Origin: Erythroxylum novogranatense
Lineage: Eukaryota > Streptophyta > Magnoliopsida > Malpighiales > Erythroxylaceae
Length of the DNA stretch: 64,000 nucleotides
Assembly: GCA_029891385.1 (NCBI GenBank)
Contig: CM057228.1
Location: 79,968,964-80,032,963, forward strand
Direction of reading: 5' to 3'
Below the pieces are notes generated by a model. That model saw nothing but the letters and a program-made list of their open reading frames with translations, made no database searches and had not been told where the DNA came from. Numbering within the stretch: the stretch's first letter is position 1; the number at the start of each line of letters is the position of its first letter. A program made the translations under genes and the position numbers. This document shows, piece after piece, positions 33,947-47,323 of this stretch.

Positions 33947-36900
33947 TTTCAAGCATGTAATTTCTAAAGGTCAAATTTAAGTTTATAGATCCCTCAATAA
34001 TATGACCGACATATCACATGGAATTCCGACCTATGTGCACGAGAGATGAGGTTGTAATGGCGATCGAAAAACGAGTTCCTGTATGTGTGGCTACGTGTGT
34101 GCATTCAATGAAGCAATTTCTTTACATGAATTGATATAACCTTGTTGACGCATGCAGTACTGAGCCGTATGACACATGACTTGTATCTTTACTACATACA
34201 TGCACTTACTGGGAGAGACTTCAGACAGGCAAAGGGTCACAACTCACATGGGGTTCTTATATATCGATAGGCAGTGTTGTACACTTACTCTTCATAGGAG
34301 TTTTAGTCATTTAGAGGACCCAGTAGTGAGGGGACGACCGGAATGGGTTTTGGATTTTAGGGTTAGGATTAGGCAGTGTAACCACAGACATCTCACATGC
34401 CCATTTGACCCCACTATTCTGGTTCCTGTCTTGGCCCGTAACAGTCACATTATATGTAATGGTAATCTAGAATTCTCCCAATTATTTGACTCTCTACGTA
34501 CCATATAATGCCAGTTTACTTGGAAGTCGGTTTTAAGCTATGATAAGGAACACAGTACTGTATATCTTGCAGCAACATGGAGGATTATGTCATTCGAAAA
34601 GAAAATTAAATATAGACATCTTTTGTGTTTGATATATTGTATAACAATATAAGAACGTACATCATGATATTGATCATCTTCCAATATACAGTTCTTGAGG
34701 TATATAAGGAATAAGTGAAAAGAAACGTTCAATCTATAATTTTGAACTGTTGAATTGAAGAATGATTGGGATATTATTTCCACTTAAAAGATGGCAGTCT
34801 AGCAATTGGACTATAACAATCTAAGAACATAATCCGAATAAAGAAATAGTAAAGAGGACTGCAATAAATCCACTTTAAAAATACTGTTAATGCTTCTGTA
34901 GGCCAATAGTATAGATTATAGAGACGATTTAAGATAAGTATTTGGCTTACTTCTTGTTTTCCTGTAACAAGTGAGAAGAAAAGGAAAATCTGACAAAAGG
35001 CAAGCAAAAGAATCAATGTGAAAGAAGATAGGAAGTTAGTTTTGTCGCTTTGCCGCCAGAAAATTGATATTGAACTAATAAATCGGATTCTTTGTCCCAA
35101 AATATTCCACATATCGTCACAAAACAAAACGTGGGTTTGCAGTGAAGTGTCGGAACAAACATTATTACGAATTACCTGTCTGGAAACCACATTCTTTTGT
35201 TGAAGGAGACATGCAGATTCTTCTTTTCTTGCAGGAACATTTAACATTGCTTAGCTTCTCTTTTTAAAATTGTTCTTGAGCAGGTAATTACGTCCCTTGC
35301 CTCACTGCATAGATATCTCTCTGTAGTTTCATACCGTTATTTAAATGTTTCAGCACCTTGTGAATTAGATATACCAGTTGAGAGCTAGCTACTCTTTCAT
35401 CTCTCTGTAATTAAATGAATAGTCAGTCAGTAATCAACAACTAAAAATGGACCTGAGGATTGATTAAAAATGAGTGAGTGAAGTCTTTGGTGTTTGGAAA
35501 TTATTGGATAATAAATTTGCCTATTAATTAGCCAAGGATTCAATTTCCGGAAGCAAGGGAAAAAAGACTTGAAAGAAAAAGCCATGTGGTCCTTGTCAGT
35601 CTATAACCCCCCCAATGATCAACATGTTAATTTAAGCGTGACCCGAAACGACATTTATGAATTATCTTTACGATCCAAGTTGTTGAATATTAATATATAA
35701 TCGATTTGTCTCTAAACAAAGACAATGTCTGGCAAGCAAAAGTTGGAATGTGAATTCATTTTTAGCTCCTTTGAAGACAGCTTGTGAACTTAAACTATTC
35801 ATAGCAAGAAATAACATTGACTTAGAATTGGTATTAAGGGCATACAAATCATACTTTCCTCGGCGTTTTCGTTGTATGACAGACAACTAACTTTTTGGAC
35901 TGTGAAAAGTGGGTTATCATATTTTGTTTAAAGAATGGGTAACGTGGGATGATAGCTGTCCTGCCTGTAAATCTGATCCTAACAGAGCCAAATGCCAGCT
36001 GCAAGTTTAGCAGAAAAAGAATAGACTGTACAGTTCAAGAGAAAAGTTAGTCCATGAATCTATAACACTAAACTAAATATGGTAACTGGATCAGATGAAG
36101 CATGCAGCATTACTGATGAGCAACTACTGAAAATTAGGGAAAATTAAGAAGCCACACACATGTTGTTCCTGGTCAATCAAGTTTTAGCCTATAACCATTA
36201 AAAACGAAAAAAAATCTTTGCAGATGAGCTTGAGCTCTTACCATAGAATTGTGAAACTTGGAAGGTGATATTCTATAAATTATTTACCTCAATACTAATT
36301 TTTGGCCTACGTCAATAATCAGTACAAGAAGCATTTGAGCATGCTTGAAATTTGTGATTCGACATTCTAGGGAAGTCCTGATAACAATAGCCATTAGACC
36401 TTCAATTGAACTTTTTACATTTAAAACAGACTGCAAATTGAAAGTCGAGGGGAAAGTTTATCGGTATTTGTACATTTCTCATAAGACAAAACAAGTACTC
36501 TAGAAAACATGCTCATCTTGGTAGTTTTTTTTTTTCCCCCACCCTTTTACTGAAAAGAAGCAAGGTAAAAGAAGGGATTTTGATTCGGATTGGGACTCCA
36601 AGGCATGTGCACAAAGACAAGAAACGAGACAACAGTGGTTGTGACTTCTGAAAGCTCCAACCCTATCGGTCTGGGAGGCATGGTGCAAACGTGGAGAGTT
36701 GTTATTGGGTGGGCCATCGGCATGTCGTGGCAGTATCTAGACAAAATGGTCAGAGGATATAGTTTGGCATCAAACGGCAGTGGTGGTGTGCATGGTGCTC
36801 ATGCTCATGCCTTGAAAAGTTGGTGACCCTCCCCACTCCTTTTTTCTTCACACCACTCCAATCACCCAAATTTTTGTTGGTTAACCCGACAGGCCTTGTT

Positions 36901-39900
36901 CTCTCTTTTTTAAAATTCCAATGATTATCTGTTAACAAATAATCTAAAATATAATCTGACAAATTATTGTTCTATGAGAATCATTTTATAAATTTGAATA
37001 GTGTCTTCATATGGATACGGTACCTTATCATTATTATTAGAACTTGAACAAGTTTAGTACCTGCCTGACTATTTATATATGGTCCCAAGTCTCTCAGCAT
37101 GAGACCAGTAATAACCTGTGTAGATACAAAACAAACTTTCTTCTTCATATCAGAGTCTAAATGAATGAGTTACCTTGCAGCTCATTATGAATGAATGTTT
37201 AATCTTTTCTTTGACGGTGCATTAAGTCATGTTTATGCTGTATCCGATTGGCTGGATTTGAATTATGGCTTGATGTGGGTGAGAATAGTTGTTGTTTGTT
37301 TGTTAATGTAAAGGTAAAGCCCTAAAAAATGCATATATGAAGAAGAAGAGATATTTAGAAAGGAAAAAAGAAAAGGAGAAGTGGGTGTGTGTGCAACATC
37401 TTGAAATAGATTTAACCTTTCGTTCAGAATCCCACAGGGAAGAGATAGGGCAATCTAAGTTTGTCTGAGATCTGTGTACACCAGGCCATTTTATGCTTCA
37501 ATGGTGCCCCCATATGTGACGGGACAAGGACATGATGTGTGAAGGGCACCAAATCTCACCACCCACAAAGCCTGACATAGACTAACTTGATTGATCTTTC
37601 ACTTTGATTTGTTGTTTCCTCAAAAAAAAAAAAAAATGTAGAATGAGTGGATATGGGAACCGTTATCCACTGCTTATGTCTAGGACATTTCAACAAAATT
37701 TGACCATTAATTCTCCTCACTTGATAATTGAGATGCATATTCTTTGCCAGTTGTCATTTATTTTTTACTTCCTAGATACGAAACAGTTTAGGTGCTATTA
37801 TAGGCCTTTAAAGAGTAAAATTACAAATCAAGACTACTCCAATATTGAATTGGACTTTACGCATATAAAATTACTCAAGATCGATGTGCTTATGACGACT
37901 TCAAACTAAGTTTTTGGACATTGGTGAAATAGGACTCTCCATATCAGTTGTAAGGTAGAATGTTCTTTCAGTCGTACGTAAAAGGACTTGGATTTGTAAA
38001 TTATATAATATTTGAATTAAAGTTCATTTTGATAATCAACTTTCAACTGTACCAATTAGCTAGCTGCAATCTCTACTTACAGAAGACCGAAAACGTTTCA
38101 AAACAAAATTTAAAACCTTAGACTAGCTCCACACCAATCCTCGTTTTGTCGATCTTTTAATTTATACTTCCTGAAGTAAACACAAAATTAACCAAACCGT
38201 TGATAATGCCCATTAATTGTTTGGATTCCTATATACTAAATTTTTTTTTGTGCTTTATTGGCTTCCAATGATACATAGATTGTAAATTATTTTTTAAAAA
38301 AGGTATAGATTGTAATTTATTTCAAATAGTTATGAATAATCATTTTAATTTCCTATTCTCTTCATCAAAAAGAAAGATGATTATTCTTGTCTGCAAGACA
38401 ATAATGGAGCACCTAACTTGAAAATAATCTCCCAATATTACCAGACATGGAAATAGACAAATGCTAGCCGTGTCTGTTTAGATTGGACGCCTAAACAGAT
38501 TCCATAATGAAGTAAATGACATACACCATATAATAGAGTATAAACCATCTAAATTAATGTTAGTTTGAAATTATAAAAGTATAGAAGAACTTGTAGAATA
38601 GAATAATGCCGAGAAGACTAGATTTCCATTAATATTTAGTAAAGTGAAAAATTCAATAAATAAAACTTTTAACTCTATATTTGATCTCTAAATTTTCAGC
38701 TATATATGTTCATTAGTTGAACTTTTGAATTTTTATAAAGCAAATTACATAAAACTCATCAAAAGAATTAAATTTCTTTTTATAAGGCAAACATCTTACC
38801 ATAAATTGATCATAACCAAATTCGAAGTAATTTTATCAAGACATGCATGACAACAGATGTGGATTTTATAAATAGACTAACTTAAGTTTTCTTTTAAAAA
38901 GTTTAAGCTATTTTAAAAAATTTAAGTTAGTTGGAATTTATTATAGTGAATTAGATTCTTCTTTTTATTGCTTAATAAAACACTCTTAAATTATGATTGG
39001 TCGCATATTATTCTATTTCTATTTACAATATAACCTTTCAAAGTTCTTGTCAGGAAAATTGAATCCAAGTTTGCCAGATTCTGGACTTCATTATGATCTC
39101 ATTAGTTAGACCTTTGCTTGTAATCTACGCATCTTGCCCCAAAGTATTGTTGCATTATCAACTGAGTCAAAATTATTAAACTATTACTCTTGATAAATAC
39201 ATAAACTAGTAAAGTTTTCGTGCTTGCTTTCCTATTTGTCGTCTTGAATTTGTATCTAATTGACATTTTAACTGATTCTGCCCTGTAAAAGTTGGCAAGT
39301 TGTCATCAACTTAATGTGGCTTAAGTCCATTTTGATATAAATTACGCAAGTTCATGGGTCTCTCAACTCTCTATTTCATGACTTAAATCCATTTTCGTAT
39401 AAATTTATTTTTTTTTTTGGCATGAAAAAGGAATTTCAATTCAACGTCACTCCTCATTATTAAATTATTTTAAATAGTTTCTAACTCTATTATTTCAAAT
39501 AATGATTATAATAATGTGGGAGCTGAAATTAAAATATAACTATAAATTACAGTTTCAATGTTATTTCTCAAACCAAATCATCATAGATTTTATTGATTCA
39601 TATATTAATACAATAGTGCAATGTTTTTATACAAGCGCAGTTGTATAAAACAATTAAATTCAACACTTATGAAAATTATTAAAATATGTTTCTTTTGTTA
39701 GTATCAATAAAAATAAAAGTTAAAATGTAATTACAATAGAAAAGCTTATTCAAATTAAGTTCTCGTAAAAATCAATAAGGCTAATCAAATGGTCTAACTA
39801 ATAAGAAGCTTTGCTTTTATTATAAATATATAAACCCTAAAAGTGTTTGGAACACTTAAGTATAAAATATTACTAGCAACACCCAAATACGATGAATATG

Positions 39901-39949
39901 TAGCAAAATTATACGAGATCTAATTTCAATTGCAATGAAATAATTATGA
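33947..39949. other. Low-copy-looking intergenic DNA
   Basis: About 6 kb with only short frames in all phases (the longest are about 157 codons at 34774-35247 minus and 110 codons at 34176-34508 plus), none with a recognisable domain or codon pattern. It is AT-rich with A or T runs (36527-36538 and 37622-37635). I see no tRNA, no known miRNA mature sequence and no transposon protein. Confidence 0.5.
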
Positions 39950-41455
39950 ATTTTTTTGTATTTTGATTTCTATGAATTTTTTGTATTTTGATTTCTAAAA
40001 TAACAAGATCACTTATAATTTTATAAAATAATTAATACAAAATCATAATAAAGCATAAATCTTAATTGTACCTTATTTTGAAGCTTGATCCCTATCTTGT
40101 TGCATCCCTCGAATTGTTTCCAAAATCGTTCTGTCTCAACTACTATGTTGTACATGTATTTGACCTCTAATGATATCCACAGAATAGGTTGAGTTTATAA
40201 TTCTTACATAGATAGTTAAACAAGAAACGTTAGCTTCATTAGAGCTTAAGTCTATTAATAATAAGTTTTAGACGTTTTAGTAATTTAATTAAAATTTAAT
40301 TTTAATTTCAATTAAACTTTAATTAGAATTACAAATAATTCTAATTAAATACCAATTATGCCTAAATAAGATCCAATATCTTATATTGATCCTTATTTAT
40401 TAAGTATCTCATATTTAATCATAAAGTTTCTTACACTTTATAATTAAGTCCATCTTGATTAAAAATATATTTGCTCTCTTCAATTAGTTCTTTATGGGTG
40501 ACCCATTAGGTTTTCAAATATATTAGCAATGATTATAAATTTTAATTTTAATTCATAATTAGAATAAATAAATTAAAATTTCTTTTAATTTATCTTTAAT
40601 TCTTTAATTAAACAATTTATAATCATATATTAAGATTGATGTCTAACAACGTATCATGACCACCCAAATATTTCTAATGTTAAAGAGATTTTGACTAACC
40701 TTTCTTAACATAATTTTTTTATAATTTAATCCTTTCATCATACGATGTTTCTATTAGACAAAATATGGAATTAATGTCTACTCTTTTTGGGTCCAATCAT
40801 ATTCTTTGCAATTAGCTATTGATTCAATTAATGACATTTGTAGATTATTTACAAGGTGTCATTCTACCTTAACTAAGGATTTTCAAATCAATAATAATCG
40901 AGAACAATATAATATTCTTTCTAATTATCTTAGGGTGATGAATCTTATATTGATCTCATAACTACATCTATATAGTTCATGCTATATCCAATAACTATTA
41001 ATTAAACAACCTATGATTAGAATAGATCATAAGTAGTATTAAAACATAGTAATTCCTATAGCAGATAACTTTTGAGATCTCAAATTAAAGGATTACTTAT
41101 ACAATCATGACAATGAGAATTTTCATAGACATATAAGTAATACGCTTGTTTAATTATCTCCGTGCTTTAGCCTATTAGATCAACTACTTCCTTCATAAGG
41201 AAAAACATAATATATGCTAGTCTTTTATGTTTTATTAATGTCTAGTCTTAGTGGAATAATGACTATGAACAATTTAGAGATAACACATAATGTAATATGA
41301 ATCTTATAATTATAATCTCATTATAATTATATTTTAATCTATAATTATCCCATAAACTTTATCATATACATCTAAAATGTAAAAGATAAAGAATGATTTT
41401 AAATTATTGTCACTAAACTACAATCAATTGATTAGATGTAAGGTATAAACCAACA
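39950..41455 (-). repeat. 3' LTR of degenerate copia G (left edge uncertain)
   Basis: The minus strand opens TGTTGGTTTATACC at 41455, directly after the purine tract CAAGTGAGAGAT (41456-41467). A related but diverged copy occupies 43377-43844 plus 55289-55650. It contains GTGACCCATTAGGTT near 40497, the motif also present in the LTR of copia element 1, and shares the TTCATAGTCATxxT-like end region. The left edge could lie anywhere from about 39600 to 40080. Confidence 0.65.
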
Positions 41456-43376
41456 ATCTCTCACTTGCATTAAGTCAATCGTTTAAGTATCATATACTAT
41501 ATCACCACATGACAATTATACTACTACTGGGACAGTGGCTTAATAAGATAATTCTATAAGATTTTCCATAGTGAATAGTAAATACTTGCTTAAAACTTAC
41601 AATTTTCATCTTAATTTTAATCATAATTAATAAAAATTGCCTAAATAAATCCTTAGATCATTGATAAGACCTTAGCTCTTTTTACATGTTTAATGGCTCT
41701 AATGTTCTACAGTACATTACTGTCTTGAATAATGTTAGGAACTATATCAGGTTCACTAAAGAACTTAATGATCCAATTAATCATTCCCACTAAATGAAAA
41801 TTTTATTGTGGTTTAATTAGCAAATGTTGCTATATTGGAACCTTTCCAATCTTGAAATAATATTGTTATAAGTAAAATAGAACATTAATTAGGATTTACC
41901 TCTAAAGTAATATCCTTATCATCTTGAACTTAAATATCAACTCACATATAGAATAATAGATATATTTAATACTTCACAAGTATGGAATATCTCAAATACT
42001 AAACACATTTAGGACATTATCTATATACTTGGATTATAATAGGTAAACAACTTCCAATCTATATCTATAAATCTAATTCCCACAATTAATTTGTTACCTT
42101 TTCATATCCAAGAAGAGTTGTTCTTGAGTAATTATATTTTCAACAACTGAAAATCTAAAATTATTGCTCTTTATGAGTAATATATCTCCATATACTCCCA
42201 CTCAAGATGACAACTATACTCTCACTAACCTTCTTGCATATATGATAAATTCACAATCATCTCTAGAACAAATTCTTGGAATTTATTATGAAAGTGAATC
42301 TTTTATGTCTTGAAACCTTTCAACTATACATCAAATGTAACAATAAAAGTAATAGTACATCCAATTATATGAGATTTGAACTTTTCAAATTTCATCTTAC
42401 TCCCATTACTTATCTTGATAGCCATTCTATGTATTAAATTAAATAATTATTTAAAATATTGAAAAGTTCAAATTGTTTAAATCTAAGTAGAAATTAAGCA
42501 TTGAGAATACTGAAGCACTTTGATAAGATTGTTGTATTAAGTTTTAAATTTTGGTTATCTATAGAGAATGATATTCTATGATGAGGTCCTTCACAACAAA
42601 ATTTCATAAGAGTATGGATTTATCTATGAAAGAAAATACAATATGAGATATTGTATGATGCAATATTATTTCTTCTACAACTATGCCTAAGATAAGGACT
42701 TACCTTCAATAGTTCCAATTGAATCAATTACAAAGATTTCATATTAGATGTAGGATGCTAAATCTTTGAAAGAGTCAAAGTGAATGATTTAAGGATGTGT
42801 GCTTAGTTGAAGCATATATTATCCACTAAGTTAGAATTATATGGATAATAAAAATTTATAAGATATCTAAAAGGTTGAATATAATCTTACAAACTTATTG
42901 AACAAATTGTTTGTTTCTATATATATTTATGACTATATCACATAAAGTCATTAGTAATCTAATGAAATATAAGGATTATCCTTTTATGAATTTTAGTCCA
43001 TCTAATATATAACACATATAAGATTTAACAATTCAATACCATCATCATCTTTATTACCAAAGGTTGATTTGGTTATTCTTCAACTTGATAAATTTCATAT
43101 GATTCATAATCAAGATGATTCATATATCCTATTATGTATTTAAGATTCTCGTTATGTTAATTTAGCTAACATGGCGTAACAAGAGAGTCTCGGTTATCTA
43201 ACTTTTATTCTTAACTTCTATGTTAAGCATAAGTTTCCTTTGATCCAACACATACAAACTATTTTTATAAAATTGGATCAACTAATTTTACATAACAAGC
43301 TATTTCTTATCATGCTTTAAACATTATAATAATGTTGAATCTAAATTTAATATCAAATACTCATAAGCATGAATCT
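41456..43376 (-). pseudogene. Internal remnant of copia G
   Basis: About 1.9 kb between the two LTR copies. It begins (minus strand) just upstream of the 3' LTR with the purine tract CAAGTGAGAGAT. No domain can be translated with confidence; the sequence is AT-rich and full of stops in all frames. Most of the original interior and part of the second LTR must have been lost. Confidence 0.45.
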
Positions 43377-43844
43377 AACCTTTCCGCATTTTTTAATATA
43401 ATTAAATCATTTCATCATATAATGTTTCGATTAAACAAAGCATGAAATTAATGTCTATTCTTTTTAAGTCTAATCATATTAGTTCTCCGCCACTAGCTAT
43501 TAATTTAATTAATGAAATTTGTAAACCATTTATAAAATTTTATTCTATCTTGGTCAAGGATTTCCTAAATCAATCGTAATCGAGAACAACAAAACATTCT
43601 CTAATTACTTTAGAGTGATGAATCCTATCTTGATCACACAATTACCTCTATATGGTTTATGTTATATTCAATGACTACTGATTAAACAACCTATAATTAG
43701 AATAGGTCATAAGTAGTATGAAAACATAGCAATTCCTATACAAAATAACTTATGAGACCTTAATTCAAAGGATTACTTATACAATCATCACAATGAAAAT
43801 TTTCATAAATATGCAAATGATGTTCCAAATGGATTTCTCATATT
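43377..43844 (-). repeat. 5' LTR of copia G, part left of the CACTA element
   Basis: Aligns with about 40695-41125 of the other LTR, sharing stretches such as GATTAAACAACCTATAATTAGAATAG-like sequence and GGATTACTTATACAATCAT. It is cut by the CACTA element, whose ATT duplication occupies 43842-43844. The part of the LTR left of 43377 is missing. Confidence 0.72.
43842..43844. repeat. CACTA target-site duplication, left copy
   Basis: ATT here and at 55289-55291. Three bases is the standard CACTA duplication. Confidence 0.85.
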
Positions 43845-44185
43845 CACTACAAGAAATCCGATGATTACCGACGGAAATTACCGTCGGTAAATAACGAATT
43901 TCCGTCACTGAAGATAATCACCGACGGAATTTGGTGGCGTGAAATTCCGTCGGTGAATGAGCCGAAGCTAAAAACACCGACCGAAATATTCCGTCGCAAT
44001 TTTACAGCGGAAATAACGACGGAGACTTTGTCGTCGGTATATATTTATCGACGGAATGACAAGTAATATTCCGTCGGTGAAATTGATCCGGATTAACCAA
44101 CTTTTTCTGACGGGTAAGTGGACCGTCGGTAAATTATGTTAGTTACCGACGGAAAGTTGTCCGTCGGTAATAAATGGTAAATTTG
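43845..44185. promoter_or_regulatory. CACTA left terminus and subterminal repeats
   Basis: After the terminal repeat come about ten copies of ACCGACGGAA or its inverse TTCCGTCGGT within 330 bp. In En/Spm such motifs bind the regulatory transposase protein. Confidence 0.88.
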
Positions 44186-44399
44186 TTTTTTTTATTTTAT
44201 GTTTTGTTGTTATAATAATGTTATATTATATATATATATTATGTATTTGTGTTACGTTATATTAACGAATAATGAGACAATTTTTAAATAATAAAACATA
44301 TAAAGAATTTAATTTAGTTATTAAAATGAATAAAGAACAAATCTCTTATATTTTTGAATTGAAAACAAATGACAATGTAATTCACAAATTGTGATGATC

Positions 44400-46278
44400 A
44401 TGGATGGTCTAAAGTGTGTCCTCCCTCTTTAACATTTCCATCTCCGCCTAAGCTTAGCCATCTCCTCCGTGTTGTTTCTCCTCGGTCATCTGCTCCATCT
44501 CCGCCTCAACTTAGTAAGCCGCTCAATCTCCTCTCTCCTCTTACTGCTCGCTCCATCTGCTCCAAATGACTCTCGATCTTTGAAACTCCGCTCTAGCTCC
44601 GCCTCGACTTTTCATCATCTGCAATGGATCTCCTCCCGACCTTAGCTATGTCCTCTGCAGATTGTTGATGTTGAGTAACCAATGCTTGCTTTGATTAGCT
44701 AGTTGCTCCTCAATGTGTCCATCAGGGCCCGAGTCTGATACATCCCGAGATGAAGATGGCCGAGCAGATGTCACTGTATTAGAACGGAGGAGCGAATAAC
44801 AAGTGTTCGAAATGAGCCGAGGCCAATATTCTTCCACGACGGTCCCAACCACCTACGACATCAAGATATGTCTGCGACTGCCTACTGTGTTGTTCCTCCC
44901 GAGATTGTCGCTGAATATTTTCCTGCATTTGGTCCTACAAGGAAGCAATCTTGACCTTAGTAATTAAGGTATAATTGTTAAAAATTATTAAAATATGGTT
45001 ATTTCTCTTACATTAACTTCTACATCGAGTGTTGATGAAGTTGACACCATCATGTTTCTTTGTGTGGGTGTGCACAAAACCGCATAGGCGTAGGCCTCGT
45101 GCCCAATGACTTTTCCTACACGTATAACTTAATTTGTCAGATGTTAAGTAAAATTTAAAAAAATTTCGGCAGAGTTTCCTCTATATATATGATATATCCC
45201 CCCTGTTCAACAAAGAAAACAACTTCACACAGCCATATATGATATATGGCACCAGACAGTTATATCATAATGATCATGTTAAATCAAGCGAAGCAAAATA
45301 ATGGTAAATTTGGTGTGAGAAAGTAGATACTTACTAATCTTTCAGCATGCTCGTAGTGGATAATTGATCCTCCCGTATGCACTGCAAGACTCGCACCCCC
45401 AGGCCCTCCACGTCTGTTGGCCGAATTACGCTCTGATATGGACATTGTCGCAGGTGATGTCCAATATTCGGTCCAACAAGTCCAAATTTCCTCCGAAATA
45501 TAACGCGGTCGTGCACCAACTTTGCGTATTTGATTAATTAAGTCGCGATAACGTATACGAGCTTTCTTTTCCCATTGTTTATACATGATGGCGTCGAGAC
45601 TAGAATCCCAATAAAATTCTTTCTGAAATAAGATGAGTAAGAAACACAAACTGTTAAAATGTTGTATGAACATTATGAATATAAAGCAATGTGAAAAGAT
45701 AATAACTATGATTTGTACCTCAAACTCTTGAAAGTATAACTGCTTTGTGGTGTCAGATAAATTTTTCCACACATAACCCTCTGCTTCAATTCGTTGCTTG
45801 AACGATGAAGTCATATTTCTTGATATTGGTCCGCATTTTAACCAACCTAACATGTCAAGTGATGTTATCTTTTGTACATATTGGTATAAATAAAAGTTGA
45901 TCATAAGCAAATTGTGAAGTGCATTGATTTCACTTATCGATCATTAACAATAAAGCAAACTTTCTTCCATCAGTCCCTCGATTGCCAGTGATGGACGCCT
46001 CTACTCGATCGGCACGCGGTGTTGGACGATATATGCGTTGGGGAAAGGGATGGTGTAGGCTGAGAACCAGTCGGTGATGCCTCAACTGCAACTCCCGGCA
46101 CGAGCGGTGGACAAGGTGAGTCACTAGGTGCGGCTAATTGTGACGAACCACCTTCACTGTAATTTCCCTCGAACATGGTTAACCTCGGTCGCATGACCTC
46201 ACGTTGTCTCTTCGGTCCCATTCTTTTTCTGAAATTGAATTTCCCACAATTCTCTACATGGACAATTAATAATTTCAA
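44400..46278 (-). pseudogene. CACTA second gene, Transposase_24-like
   Basis: Several minus-strand exon-like pieces. From 46278 there is a proline and serine rich N-terminal part beginning just upstream of MGPKRQREVMRPRLTMFEG. From about 45830 there is a conserved core: SSFKQRIEAEGYVWKNLSD near 45750-45810, FYWDSSLDAIMYKQWEKKARIRYRDLI near 45545-45625 and HTGGSIIHYEHAERL near 45345-45390. These match the plant Transposase_24 family (PF03004) that accompanies CACTA elements. A coiled or charged C-terminal region follows near 44400-44930, including LEEQ-like and SRDVSDSGPDG stretches. Introns are likely, but stops make it impossible to tell exon edges from decay. Its role would be binding the subterminal repeats. 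Confidence 0.7.
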
Positions 46279-46386
46279 AGCAATATTTTACACAATACAT
46301 ACAGAAGCCACTATGGCAATATATGAACGTTAACAGATTGTTATCAACAATAAATGAACCTTAACATTAATATAAATATACACTGT

Positions 46387-47258
46387 TTAATGCAGACTTA
46401 CAGTACAGAAACAACAACAAATCCACGCGAAAGAAAAGTGTAATAATGTCTGGGAGTACAACAGCATATTGTTCTTTTCATTTTTTTGGATTCCATGTAA
46501 CATGGGACTCAGTAAAGGTGAAAGAGTCCCCAATGTCGGGGTTCCCGAGAAGGGTTCTCGCATGTTCAAACGCACTAATGGAAACAAGTGAAACTTCGCC
46601 CACCGCCATGCGTTGTTGATCACATTCTTGCAATAGCATTGCAGCTATATCGATACTTGTTGATGAAACAGTGAATGAGTCACCTGTCTGAAAATGGTAT
46701 ACTTCTTCTCCACATGAACAACTAACAGGAACAAATCCACCTAAATCATTTCCATTAGTGAAGAAATGTTGAAACCATGATATTACCAAACCATATAAGT
46801 AAGGATAACGGTATATTAATGCATACGTGATTGTGCAAACGAGGTGTGCGAAATAGTTGGGGTGTTGACAATACCCGATCTTCCTTTTTCGTTATTAGCT
46901 AACGTGACATAACTGTCAACTTTATCGGCATACATGTCCTCTTCGAGTTTAAAGGAAGCTTAAACATGTAAATATGACAATGAAATTACAATATGTTTCA
47001 TAACTTAAATAAATGTTATTAGAGGTTCATAACACGGAAAGAGTCGACGCGGATCATAGTAAAACCTTCAAGTAATAGATCGCCATAGAAGGCAAACGAT
47101 TGGTCCCAGTATGATGCACCAGATTTTTCAGACTTATGCGCATACACGTGTTTGGACAATTTTGTCACATTCCTCCCAACGAAACGAATTGTTGCCGTCC
47201 GGAACCAATTGCCATGTCGACATTCCTTTCGAAATAAATTAAATGAACAACCAAACAA
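46387..47258 (-). other. Unidentified minus-strand frames inside the CACTA
   Basis: Two frames do not match the usual CACTA proteins as far as I can tell. One is 103 codons at 46478-46789 and contains GGFVPVSCSCGEEVYHFQ and GEVSLVSISAFEHARTLLG. The other is 79 codons at 47019-47258 and contains NWFRTATIRFVGRNV and SYWDQSFAFYGDLLLEGF. They lie between the two transposase genes. They could be exons of a third element gene, the end of the TNP2 transcript or captured host sequence. Confidence 0.35.
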
Positions 47259-47323
47259 AATATAATTATATGAAGAAAAAAAACGTTACTATTTAAGTTC
47301 AAATAAGCAATTACAAACACAAT

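Noticed and set aside
34176..34508. 110-codon open frame on the plus strand
   Set aside because: No motif recognised and no promoter or poly(A) evidence; it looks like chance in low-copy DNA.
34774..35247. 157-codon open frame on the minus strand
   Set aside because: No recognisable domain, unusual composition and no gene context; overlapping frames on the other strand are equally open.
37501..37554. GGTGCCC...GGGCACC inverted repeat, possible miRNA-like hairpin
   Set aside because: Only 7-8 bp of stem with a long unpaired middle; no known mature miRNA sequence.
37604..37640. A-run that could mark a SINE or LINE tail
   Set aside because: No A/B boxes, no target duplication and no LINE protein upstream.
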